DNA of 64,000 nt from Elizabethkingia meningoseptica_A (GTDB lineage Bacteria > Bacteroidota > Bacteroidia > Flavobacteriales > Weeksellaceae), in the NCBI RefSeq assembly GCF_045762675.1, contig NZ_JBJDLK010000007.1, positions 1-64,000 of the forward strand, written 5' to 3'. The notes under the pieces were generated by a model that searched no databases, was not told the origin of the DNA, and saw only the letters and a program-made list of their open reading frames with translations. Positions 45,301 through 51,831 of this stretch are shown in pieces. The position numbers and the translations under genes are program-made. Numbering within the stretch: the first letter of the stretch is position 1; every line of letters starts with the position of its first letter.

Positions 45301-45812
45301 TTGGTTCCCATGGATTTTATTTTAACATTGGAATACTTTTCGGTCACATATTCTGCACCGTCTTTTCCATACTCTCCTGATACCAGAATTAATCTTTGAC
45401 CATTAAAATGATAGAAATCAGAGTAATCCAATTGAACGCCTTTAACTTCACCGTCTTTTTCTATGGTCTTTCCCATTCTGGAAATACTGGTAATTCCTGA
45501 TATATTCCAGCCATATCCGGCAATTCCGTTTCCTGAGCTACTGGTATATACTAAAGAGATTTGCGGTGCTACGCTTTTTATACCCGGCGGTAATGCTATG
45601 GGTAGCGTATATTGCAATTGGCCACCACCATTTACATCAATTTTTCCCGTAGTATCATGGAATGGTATATTTCCAATGGTTCCATAAGGTGTATCAGGTA
45701 AATCATCCCAATTCACGTCTATTGTAATATCATTTGTATTCGCAGGGTTTATGATATTATTAGAATTATCTTCTAACTCCACTGATAGGGAGTCTTTTTG
45801 TAAATCTTTCAT
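39384..45812 (-). CDS. SpvB/FG-GAP/RHS polymorphic toxin with zincin-like tip
   Basis: 2142 residues, no signal peptide. In order: SpvB/TcaC-type N-terminal domain (about 40-330; PISLVYTSSSGNGIAGYGW in similar form); FG-GAP/VCBS repeats near 366, 480, 600 and 661 (GDFNGDGKPDF, GDFDGDGISDF, GDFTGDGKTDI, PDFNKDGKSDF); RHS/YD repeats (about 1000-1720); RHS core (about 1730-1830, GRLYDPLLRRFLNADENIQ); Gly-rich pretoxin; and a C-terminal tip with HEFVH at about 2080-2084 and a likely third ligand Glu near 2110 (NAERGAY). The layout matches TcB/TcC-like shells that enclose a released toxin. The peptidase target and secretion route are not visible; no VgrG, PAAR or T9SS tail is seen. Confidence 0.88.
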   Translation of the reverse strand: MKDLQKDSLSVELEDNSNNIINPANTNDITIDVNWDDLPDTPYGTIGNIPFHDTTGKIDVNGGGQLQYTLPIALPPGIKSVAPQISLVYTSSSGNGIAGYGWNISGITSISRMGKTIEKDGEVKGVQLDYSDFYHFNGQRLILVSGEYGKDGAEYVTEKYSNVKIKSMGTNGEGTGPLYFEVTFEDGSQAWYGDAPFVDIPIDGSRSSRTPTEYNIVKWKDAQGNYISYQYIQGFRWSDNVASISSIRWGGNENLGTSHFNRIEFGYLSRDLYELSYVGEKRFIQGRILSNIDVYTNDSLFKKYDIEYTEYNSPNHYQFIKSITESNSKGEKSTPVLFTYEKDEKSRDIKWADSRFDDIFKDDVNVGDFNGDGKPDFLRGKKLVLNRLDGNKEFINVNYQGQVFTIGMALKDHLLLNKQSIFTWEIEESGLLHIRSYSFNGIDFELNFLKSIDTNQYPELFIKKRDDDRNWSYGYEISQAIAEGDFDGDGISDFMIEIEHSEKAYPMIFDDWGNPDGYSRDGQVIVSKNIRLYYNVSNDTVSIVNKDINFRRIGNFTGSGKSSLLELKDNILSVYEFNTQNQLIKVSSTPVDANMDYPYYGDFTGDGKTDILAPVAKDSSDWVMYIATGKGFVKHSYPGLYLFQPDWKGSPRRSTHVVRSYFTPDFNKDGKSDFLVFESEVWTRDEWDEWGNKDSTYGFYYYRNDGVDSNGKPIFTKTDWIDRIDLDMNGEDINYSKYGEHYIPLIGNFRIAQVNTEFSIVHKTKLITWDFGKKLNKISRIKEIQQGNIKTEIHYEPAIAENNFYLSNNTLQYPYAIIKENYNQYLVSQLVQEGRKQDFKYRNLISHLRGKGVIGFQQSARSSWYADGYENTKIWSGAEIDPLNEGLPMKEWSVRTVNDDGLIFPSDISVNNNQLLSFKYTDYDVTTSVLGVKTIVPKMTVTKDFLKSITTESSVIYGDYYLPKETTTKVNGDFAVTTTVMNYTHNPTGTGKDYFIGRPQSKTETVTTYRDTKTSKEEYNYENNLLKTLKTYSEDNSGWIQEGYMYDGFGNITEKTISNSVDTMVQNQKSKYEPKGRFVEKKTDNLGLETNIEYNNWGQVTKQTDPLGSIVSNTYDNWGKLLISKTNLGGTTTFTYEKFSDGGNRVIEYAPDGSPKEIYTNKLGQKYKVRTRGINSDGVIRSAGDIDFVYGERKNTYVSVSTKYDILGRKTGESEAYFDQETPRWNTINYNDSVFPPEAVAKAFNGKEIKTSVNGRTTIVEELSGYKRTTKKTTDALDNVISSEDKGGVINFSFNAAGEQTSAKYGNNTVTTQYDVWGRKSYFHDPSNGIYTYEYNGFGQVKKEISPGGYKEYSYNSKGQLVGLIEKSNISGLTDKNISFNYNSNGLLISKTGTSNGKSYSNTTVYDVYGRVLESTENSNGRSYTQKDIVYDNKSRVVSYKKELVSSGVTTSTEIENVYEVWSGQLYQVRDKTNGKILWKLQDANAKGQVVRTRLGASTIENTYDVNNFLSLTEHNSSKGLLFGSQYSFDAEKNELNDRTRHGNFAMNEIFTYDNNNRLIQWTNPKTGGISSNKYDVQGRITENDQIGTIQFGDATKVYQPTGVKLTTTGKQNYLNAQIQRVIYNENNDPLYIQSKKGDVRFEYGLTNMRQMVTYGQTAPAGNNGTIEDFATSGWEGTFTKYYSEDGSFEVVRNNTTGEEKHILYIGGTPYESNVVYLKDFTQSSGSYKFLHKDYLGSILAISDEEGNLVQETLFDAWGNLAAGSISLLGRGYTSHEHFEDISIIHMNGRLYDPLLRRFLNADENIQDPYNTQVYNKYAYVINNPLIYNDPSGEAFGVDDILIAVAIAIFASIATDYYFNRPISFENMISSAFMAVASAGMSYGIGDIFKATGSIATALGKTGTEIARALAHGITGGFMSVINGGSFASGFLSGSFASVGGHFVNKYLGGSFGAQAASGIILGGLGSVLVGGNFWMGAAQGLIVTVFNHLKHVIEENSKVKAALEKLNIKQTDTPKFSKESVIDLTVRDKNLNQMYKDADYPSISLDSDKVGVGTTTAEGITLGPKAFKSYRHLYLALGHEFVHAYQFSSGIMSYWTENLGEDRARYNAERGAYSWLQSYDAPSMIKYWEQAFQRQYGKLIK
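40321..40654 (-). repeat. RHS-core direct repeat, copy in the expressed gene
   Basis: Collinear with 38399-38732; see that entry. Sequence and reading frame match across the full 334 bp. The divergent toxin tips begin right at the left edge (after the PSGE/PNGQ codons). Confidence 0.85.
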
Positions 45813-45940
45813 AATTTGATTTTTTAATTAATTTTTGATTTTGTTAAGTTTCACTGAAGAATCAGGGAGAGCCATTTTTTCTATCTAATAGTTTATTGTT
45901 ATAATACTCTCCCTTGATTCTGTTTTTTGGTATTCCCGGA

Positions 45941-46168
45941 TTACTGCACAAGCATTTCCCGAAGAATCTGGTTTCCGGCTTCATCGTATCTGAAGATCAG
46001 ATCAGCATCAGAAGGTGGATTGGGATCTTTATTTTCATATATATAGGCATATCCGATTTTACTAACGCCTACTTGAAATACTTCTTCTGCGGGTAAACCA
46101 TTCACGGCAATAGCATTCTTTTCCTGTGCTATTACGGGTGACTCCTGATTTTGATTGTTAGTATTCAT
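45941..46168 (-). CDS. Small hypothetical protein upstream of the RHS gene
   Basis: 75 residues, Asn/Gln-rich N-terminus, then IFRYDEAGNQILREMLVQ, which resembles an RHS/YD unit (YDxxGN). No signal peptide or membrane segment. It is on the same strand, 128 nt upstream of the RHS gene and 187 nt downstream of the amber-interrupted gene. It could be an accessory or capping factor for the RHS shell; this is a guess from position. Confidence 0.55.
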   Translation of the reverse strand: MNTNNQNQESPVIAQEKNAIAVNGLPAEEVFQVGVSKIGYAYIYENKDPNPPSDADLIFRYDEAGNQILREMLVQ

Positions 46169-46355
46169 AACTTATTCTTTAATTTTTAGACATAGTTCTC
46201 CCTGTTGACCTTTTTCAGATCAATTTTTAAGGGAACTTTAAAATTTTATTGATTACTTAAAATGGGTCATGAGCGATAAGTAATAGATCATTGGTAATAT
46301 TCATCTGTTAACATATTGACTTATTGATAAATTGACTCATTGACTTATTAATTCA

Positions 46356-48104
46356 CTAGTATGGAATCGCGTTATTGAACACTAATGCAGGAACTGTAGT
46401 TTTATCCGTAATTCTGTTGTCCTGATCCAGCATAAAGAATACGCCATTTCTGCCGTCTGCTTTATCAGCTTCAGTTCCTCCGGATTGTCCCAGCATCAGT
46501 TGTGCGTACCCATCCACACTTCCGGCTTTGGCATTTGGGAATTTTGCAAGGAAGTCCGTAGCGCTAAAACTTAAATTCAGTTTCATGTGACTCCATCCGT
46601 TTGGTCCGTAATCCAGATAATGGTTAAATCCATAAGTTCCGCCAACAGCAGCAGTTGTAAACGCTCCGTTTAGGGTTAAGATATTCGGATAACTTGATGC
46701 AGGGAACATGACTCTTAAATCATAGGTCAGTCCTTTGCCTGGAACAGCATTATAAGTCGAATCTTCATTAAATTGAATAACACTATTTTCATCGTAAGCA
46801 ATCGGAACAATACCGCCCCAGCTTACCGCATGATTGGTATGATTCGTTTGAGTAAAGATTCCGCCCAAATGTGTCATATTTGGTGCATGTTTCAGTAAGT
46901 TTGGTTCACAAAGGATTCTGTTATTTTTTGCAAAAGTATAGAACGCCCGTTCGATAGTACCGGCCGTGTTCCCCAAAGATTTACCGTTCCAGAACAGTTC
47001 TCTTCTGATTGAATGAAAAGCCAGATAACCACTGGTACAATTTCCAAACCAGCCTTCTCCAATGTAATTGAAGCAGTGGGAGATGTCTTTTAGTTTAGGG
47101 TTCTTCCAGAATAGTGAAACCGGAATAAAATCATTAGTTCCTTCAACTGCCTGTGACATATAGACACCGGCATCGATACCGTTATAGTTCCCTTTACCTA
47201 ATTTTGAATTCTTGAAGCATTCCCATACCGTTTCCAGTTCAAAAAAGCTGTCTAGGAATCCCGGTAAGATCTTTTTAAGACCAGCTCTGAAGAAGGTTCC
47301 TCTTAATCCTGTTGGTTTGGTAATCTGCGATAACATATCCGCCGGGAAAGCTTCAAATTCCCGTCCTTCTCCAAAGCCATAAAATGCTACATCCATGGTT
47401 TCCACCTTCGGTGTTTCCAGTTTAAAACCGGCTGTTACATTCGCCTGCGATAAACCTGCAAAAGTATAATCCAGATTGATTAAAGAATCTGATTTGAATT
47501 TTGAGATTTCTACAATATAATTGTTGGTAGTAGGTTCAAAATATCCCTGAGAACTTTTATTAAGTCCTTCACAGAATCTTGCGTAGCTTACATTGGCTTC
47601 TGCATTGATGGTAATATCATAATCACCTGCGGTTTCATATACATGATAGAATGTATTTCCGGTGTCAATGTAATGGGTATTGCCGTCACCATCCGTCCAG
47701 GATTCTGAACCGTTATAGGTAGGTATGGCGATCATTTCCTCTTTTCCATCACCGTAGTTAACTTTAGCCTGTGCAACTTCAGCAGCAGTTCTTAGCATGG
47801 CAATTGGCACTCTTTCATTAGGCTGGGTAGTTCTGATTTTAAATTTAATCTCGGTACTTGACAAATCTACTTTGCCATAGAAAATATAGTCTAAGACTTG
47901 CTTTATTGGCATGTTCTCAAAGGTTGTACCTGTCGGAACTCCGCCTACTTTATATACTGTGGGCTATGAGTTGGTATACTGCACTCCATTTGGATCACTA
48001 GTTTCTTCTTTATGCCAGTAGCTGTCCATCCATGCCCAAAACTGTTCCTGATTGGGGATGTCGCCGTTTTCGAAATAACTTTTTAATTCTGTTTTTGATG
48101 TCAT
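46356..48104 (-). pseudogene. Structural-type protein gene interrupted by an in-frame amber codon
   Basis: From the ATG at 48104 the frame reads MTSKTELKSYFENGDIPNQE (a common N-terminus of Bacteroidota structural proteins) to a TAG at 47964-47966 (codon 47). It then continues in the same frame without another stop to 46356. The downstream part from an ATG at 47912 has 518 residues with Ig/PKD-like features (VNYGDGKEEMIAIP, then AGDYDITINAEA) and a BspA-like middle. Without the amber the product would be 582 residues. Either a recent nonsense mutation, readthrough, or restart at 47912. Function unknown; it precedes the RHS gene on the same strand. Confidence 0.75.
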
Positions 48105-48286
48105 AATTGTAAATTTTTAATTAGGTTGTTAAAATTGATTTTTTTGAGATTTTGTTTTTCTGTATGGTACATTGTACTTTTTACATTGTACAGCATAGCT
48201 AGCGGGTGGGTCTTTCATAATTGTGTTTTTTAATGAATTAAACTTGTTTTTAATATATTTTGATGATCATCTTTTTCTTTCTGGGA

Positions 48287-48336
48287 CAAAGATCAGCCGC
48301 GGTGGCGTCAAAACTTGTCGTATTATATTTTAGTTT
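48287..48336 (-). repeat. Promoter-like module, distal copy
   Basis: Contains TGGCGTCAAAACTTG at 48303-48317. The 30-bp core 48303-48332 is identical to 48403-48432 at 28 positions. On the minus strand the -7-like sequence is GATCTTTG, two mismatches from the other copy's TACATTTG. It lies closer to the start at 48104. Confidence 0.65.
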
Positions 48337-48386
48337 GGATTTTTTGTATTTCTTATTTTACATGCCGATCTGATAAATCTGTGAAG

Positions 48387-48436
48387 CAAATGTAAATGGG
48401 CATGGCGTCAAAACTTGACGCATTATATTTTATTTG
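48387..48436 (-). repeat. Promoter-like module, proximal copy with palindrome
   Basis: Contains the perfect inverted repeat GCGTCAA-AAC-TTGACGC at 48405-48421. On the minus strand TTTTG lies 14 nt before TACATTTG (48394-48387, exact TAnnTTTG). The palindrome overlaps the -33 region, as an operator would. Confidence 0.65.
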
Positions 48437-48647
48437 AAAAAAGAATTCTAACTGATCAGAATAGATAATATAAGCTGAATAGGAGGGTAGATAGATAAAA
48501 AACTCATAGAATGATCCCTAAAATATGTGAAAAATAAGATTTCTGTAATTCAAAAAGATCTAATCAGGATTTATGATAAAAAATTAAAATTGAATGATTT
48601 TTACAATTTTTGAAATCCGAAATTTATTTCTTTTGCTAAAAAAATCA

Positions 48648-50081
48648 ATGAGAATTCAGATTGTTTTACTATTTCTTCTTTCATCTGTTTTTGGATATTT
48701 AAAGGCACAAACACAATGTAACTGCAATGATGCCTTACAGAAAATAATACTTAAAATAGAAAGCGAGTATCCCGGTTTTGATATCAAAACAAAGGATAAA
48801 TTACTTTACAATAGTGTCAAAGAAAGCGCTACAAAATTGGCTTTGGAAAATAAAAACCCTTCGGCATGTCTGGATATTCTGAAAGCCTACACAGGCTTTT
48901 TCAAAGACAGGCATATCTGGGTTTTACCCAATGAGTATGCTGCTCAACTAAGCACAAATTCCAAGACTACTGAAACCAAAAATTCAAAACCGGCTAATAT
49001 TGATTTGAAAAAATTTAAAAAGGATGTCGTAACAAAACCTAATGAATTTGAAGGCATCTGGAAAAATGACAATTACGAGATTGGTGTAAAAAAAATAAAT
49101 GAAAATGAATATATAGGCTTCATCATCAAAGCAGATCCAAAATACTGGAAGGCTAATGATGTGAAATTTAGATTATTTACGGACGGAACTTATGAATCTT
49201 ATATGCAGGATCGTTCTGTACAAAAAGGGAAGTATAAAATCTATGATACCAGTATTTTATTTTTTGATGGTTTAAAATCGTCTTTTATAAAACAATTGCC
49301 TTCCGCAACTTTAAATCAGGAAGATATTCAAGATAAAATCAATGAAATCAATGGTTTTTATGTCAAAAGAATTACACCTAGGACAACTCTTATAAAACTA
49401 CAATACTTTAGCTATATATTTTTAGATGTTATCGAAACAATGCTGGAAAAGAATAAAAAACTGATTGAAAATTCAGAATTTCTTATTATAGATGTGAGAG
49501 ATAACGGTGGAGGTACGGATAATGCCTATGACAGTGTGCTACCATATATCAGCACAAATCCGATAAGACACGTTGGTGTAGAATATTTATCTTCAGAGGA
49601 CTTCATCCGTAATTCTCAAAAATATATGCAGGGGCTTGAGAAAGATTCTATCAAAAATAAAGAGAGCATTGATGAAAACAGGAAGAGAATTGCCATTTTA
49701 AAAGAAAATTTGGGCAAATATGTGAATTTTAATGATAAGAAAGTAAATGTAGAAACCATAAACTATGCTCCCAAAAGTCCATCACAAATTATAGTTCTGG
49801 CTAATAATCATACAGCAAGTGCAGCAGAGAATTTTCTTTTAAGAGCAAAGCAGAGCAAGAAGGTGAAGATTATGGGAATACCATCCTCCGGAGTTCTGGA
49901 TTATGCGAATGCTATGTTTTTCGAGTATGGCTGTGATAATTATAGACTTCTGATGCCAACGTATCGTTCATTCCGGCTACCAGATTATCCAATTGATAAT
50001 ATTGGTGTACAGCCCGATATTTATCTTGATGAAAGTATATCAGATTGGGTAAAATTTGCAGTTGATTATCTGGAGAAATAA
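48648..50081 (+). CDS. Exported S41 family peptidase
   Basis: 477 residues from the ATG at 48648, chosen because it starts a signal peptide (IVLLFLLSSVFGYLKAQ); an upstream in-frame ATG at 48594 adds 18 residues. The C-terminal half is the tail-specific protease (S41) domain: IDVRDNGGGTDNAYDSV is the substrate-binding loop and VLANNHTASAAENFLL carries the nucleophile Ser. The Lys base probably follows in RAKQSKKVKIMG. The N-terminal half (about 20-250) is specific to the Bacteroidota group. Periplasmic; substrate unknown. It has no PDZ. Confidence 0.88.
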   Translation: MRIQIVLLFLLSSVFGYLKAQTQCNCNDALQKIILKIESEYPGFDIKTKDKLLYNSVKESATKLALENKNPSACLDILKAYTGFFKDRHIWVLPNEYAAQLSTNSKTTETKNSKPANIDLKKFKKDVVTKPNEFEGIWKNDNYEIGVKKINENEYIGFIIKADPKYWKANDVKFRLFTDGTYESYMQDRSVQKGKYKIYDTSILFFDGLKSSFIKQLPSATLNQEDIQDKINEINGFYVKRITPRTTLIKLQYFSYIFLDVIETMLEKNKKLIENSEFLIIDVRDNGGGTDNAYDSVLPYISTNPIRHVGVEYLSSEDFIRNSQKYMQGLEKDSIKNKESIDENRKRIAILKENLGKYVNFNDKKVNVETINYAPKSPSQIIVLANNHTASAAENFLLRAKQSKKVKIMGIPSSGVLDYANAMFFEYGCDNYRLLMPTYRSFRLPDYPIDNIGVQPDIYLDESISDWVKFAVDYLEK

Positions 50082-50196
50082 TAATTAATTAATCCAGCAT
50101 ATTGAGGCTGAATACATTGTGAACTTCCAGGAGTTCGTAATGTTTATCAAAAGTAAATAGAAATAATTTTATAGAATACTCTAAGGAAAATAAAAA

Positions 50197-50215
50197 CCCC
50201 GAACATTAGTCGGGG
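50197..50215 (-). terminator. Terminator of the GLPGLI gene
   Basis: Stem CCCCGA / TCGGGG with a 7-nt loop. On the minus strand a T-run follows (A-run at 50192-50196). It lies 16 nt past the stop. Confidence 0.8.
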
Positions 50216-50230
50216 GGTATTTTAAATGAT

Positions 50231-51064
50231 TTATTCTAATTCAATAGGATTATATGGTATAGACTTTACTTTTATTTCGCTTCCATCTTCATTATATGCA
50301 CCATTAGTAAAGAATCCGGGATTATCATAATAACTTTTTTCAACTTTTTTAAATTGTTCCCTGCTTACTTTCAATATATCACTTTCAGTTCTGATATAAA
50401 TAGGCTTAGGATTCTTATCAATAGCAACTGCTATAAAATGATATTCTTTATCTTCATCTTCTAATTCCAAAATAAAGCCTGGTAACCCCTGAAAAACATA
50501 AGGACCATTATTTATTGGAATATCTGTCGCATACCATGCTGTATATTTTCTACCTTTGTATTCAGTACTTGCTTTATTGCATTTATGTCCTAAAATATCT
50601 TTAGTCCCCTTTTCCAATTTCCAATTAAAAGATGGCTGCTTTTCTTCATATTGATAAGTATTTTTAACTCTATCTTGAAAAACATATGTGCCTTTCGCAA
50701 TATCTTTTATTAAAACAAAACTTATTTTGGTTCTGAAATTAAACATTTCGCTTATTTCTTTGGAACCAACTGTACTTTGATGGCTATATTTTTCTTGCAA
50801 AGAATCCATTTTCAATGCATTAAATTCTGTGAATTTTGTGAATTTTTTACCTTGTTGTAGTATAAATAAAGTTTCAAGCTTTCTTTGAGGATTCTTTTTA
50901 TCTCTAACAAAGGATAACTGATAATAAAAATTTTGATTACTATCATCCAAGTTTTCAGCTTTATATTTACTAGATGGATATGAAAAACCTTCAGGAAGGG
51001 TTAATTGTGCGCTACAATAAATAGAAGTACATAAAGAAAGTAGAAGAACGAATAAATTTTTCAT
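50231..51064 (-). CDS. GLPGLI family exported protein
   Basis: 277 residues with a signal peptide (LLSLCTSIYCSAQ). The family signature is present as FQGLPGFILELED near residue 195, within the usual order: early beta-rich segment, a DILGHKCNKA strand with AWYATDIPI following, then GLPGFI. The family (TIGR01200) is restricted to Bacteroidota and its role is unknown; members are predicted periplasmic. It is preceded by a small exported protein gene on the same strand but separated by a terminator. Confidence 0.92.
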   Translation of the reverse strand: MKNLFVLLLSLCTSIYCSAQLTLPEGFSYPSSKYKAENLDDSNQNFYYQLSFVRDKKNPQRKLETLFILQQGKKFTKFTEFNALKMDSLQEKYSHQSTVGSKEISEMFNFRTKISFVLIKDIAKGTYVFQDRVKNTYQYEEKQPSFNWKLEKGTKDILGHKCNKASTEYKGRKYTAWYATDIPINNGPYVFQGLPGFILELEDEDKEYHFIAVAIDKNPKPIYIRTESDILKVSREQFKKVEKSYYDNPGFFTNGAYNEDGSEIKVKSIPYNPIELE

Positions 51065-51094
51065 TTTATAATATATATAACTTAATTAATATAA

Positions 51095-51121
51095 AACCTA
51101 ATACAATCAATGTATTAGGTT
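51095..51121 (-). terminator. Terminator of the 93-residue gene
   Basis: An 11-bp stem, AACCTAATACA / TGTATTAGGTT, with a 5-nt loop, 29 nt past the stop, followed on the minus strand by TTTTATATT. Confidence 0.75.
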
Positions 51122-51149
51122 TAGTTTTAGTTTAAATTCTGTAATTCAG

Positions 51150-51431
51150 TTATTCGGTATATCCACATTTAGCATAATCAAATTGATCTACCGCTTTAAA
51201 CAATTCAGATGCATCAGCATACCCGTCCAAGTCTAAGTAGTAAACCTTTCCACAAGGAGAAATACGTTTTCCCCAACGATAGAAAAGAGCCTTAGTAGCT
51301 TGTGCATTTTTAGTTTTTTTCACAAACTCTTTTTTTACGCTTTTACTTTCTGCTGATACGTTCTTAACTGAACTTTTAGCACTCACTAAACCGGCAACTG
51401 CAATAGCTGCAACTAATAAAATTTTTTTCAT
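51150..51431 (-). CDS. Small exported protein, hypothetical
   Basis: 93 residues: signal peptide (LLVAAIAVAGLVSAK), a Lys/Ser-rich linker, then a conserved-looking C-terminal part with two Cys (SPCGKVYYLDLDGY and YAKCGYTE) that may form one disulfide. Similar small proteins occur in multiple copies in Chryseobacterium-type genomes; no function is known. An exact TAnnTTTG element (TAAGTTTG, minus strand, 51466-51459) lies 28 nt upstream. Confidence 0.7.
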   Translation of the reverse strand: MKKILLVAAIAVAGLVSAKSSVKNVSAESKSVKKEFVKKTKNAQATKALFYRWGKRISPCGKVYYLDLDGYADASELFKAVDQFDYAKCGYTE

Positions 51432-51458
51432 TTTTTAAATGTTTTTTGGTTAACTATT

Positions 51459-51466
51459 CAAACTTA
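51459..51466 (-). promoter_or_regulatory. -7 element of the 93-residue gene
   Basis: The minus strand reads TAAGTTTG, an exact TAnnTTTG, 28 nt upstream of the start. An inverted repeat, TACGG-TTTC-CCGTA at 51511-51524, lies further upstream. Confidence 0.45.
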
Positions 51467-51631
51467 GTTATAATTTCTCATATATTTATTTAACATATTT
51501 TATTTTTTATTACGGTTTCCCGTATTTTATTGTAGAATTATCACTACAAATAGAAAAACTGGTTACCCGAGGCAATAAAAATTTTTAGTTTATGAAATGT
51601 ATGAAGTTCAGAATAAGATTATTGAGAAATG

Positions 51632-51663
51632 AAAAAAGAGAACCCTTAGGATTCTCTTTTTTT
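51632..51663 (-). terminator. Orphan terminator at the element edge (likely of ssrA/tRNA)
   Basis: AAAAAAGAGAA pairs with TTCTCTTTTTT, with CC/GG pairing inside. On the minus strand it directly follows the tRNA-like 3' end at 51677-51664, but no RNA gene body precedes it. It therefore looks like the original terminator of the RNA gene that the element entered. Confidence 0.65.
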
Positions 51664-51677
51664 GTGGAGCTGGAGGG
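51664..51677 (-). other. Putative attachment site: 3' end of tmRNA or tRNA
   Basis: The minus strand reads CCCTCCAGCTCCAC, the sequence of a T-arm/acceptor 3' end, with CAGCTCCA typical of tmRNA (ssrA). Only this short piece is present; the following bases show no T-loop. A tyrosine recombinase gene starts 155 nt to the right. The layout fits insertion into the 3' end of ssrA, with the full gene expected at the far right end of the element. The identity of the RNA is an inference. Confidence 0.6.
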
Positions 51678-51792
51678 TCTAATAAATTAAAATTTATTGA
51701 AACTATTTTAATTTGTAAACTACTTAAATAGAGTTCGTAACATGAATTTTAACGTTTCAAAGTGTTGCAGTTAATTACAAAAGATTTAATTT

Positions 51793-51824
51793 TACCAAAC
51801 AGATAATAAAATATTTGTTTGGTA
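51793..51824. promoter_or_regulatory. Inverted repeat before the integrase gene
   Basis: TACCAAACA (51793-51801) and TGTTTGGTA (51816-51824), perfect 9-bp arms, 14-nt spacer, ending 7 nt before the integrase ATG. The same half-sites appear at 57501-57543 within the element. It may be an integrase/repressor operator. Confidence 0.5.
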
Positions 51825-51831
51825 TTTTTTT

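Larger units (their letters stand above)
48105..48647. other. Divergent intergenic region with duplicated module
   Basis: Between the amber-interrupted gene and the S41 peptidase gene. It holds two 50-bp copies of a promoter-like module exactly 100 bp apart (separate entries) and a tandem GTACAATGTA pair near 48166-48192 on the minus strand. 48440-48647 is AT-rich with no clear promoter match for the peptidase gene. Confidence 0.6.

Noticed and set aside
39384..45812. Type VI secretion RHS effector
   Set aside because: No PAAR or VgrG domain, no T6SS genes nearby and no N-terminal transmembrane region; the SpvB/FG-GAP start fits Tc-like shells better, so the export route is left open.
9940..50081. 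Insertion sequences or transposases
   Set aside because: No transposase-like frame or terminal inverted repeats were seen in this stretch; the RHS-core repeat and the intergenic module repeat explain the duplications found.
51664..51677. A tRNA or tmRNA gene at the element edge
   Set aside because: Only 14 nt match a 3' end; the bases beyond do not form a T-loop, anticodon arm or tmRNA body, so it is listed as an attachment site fragment.
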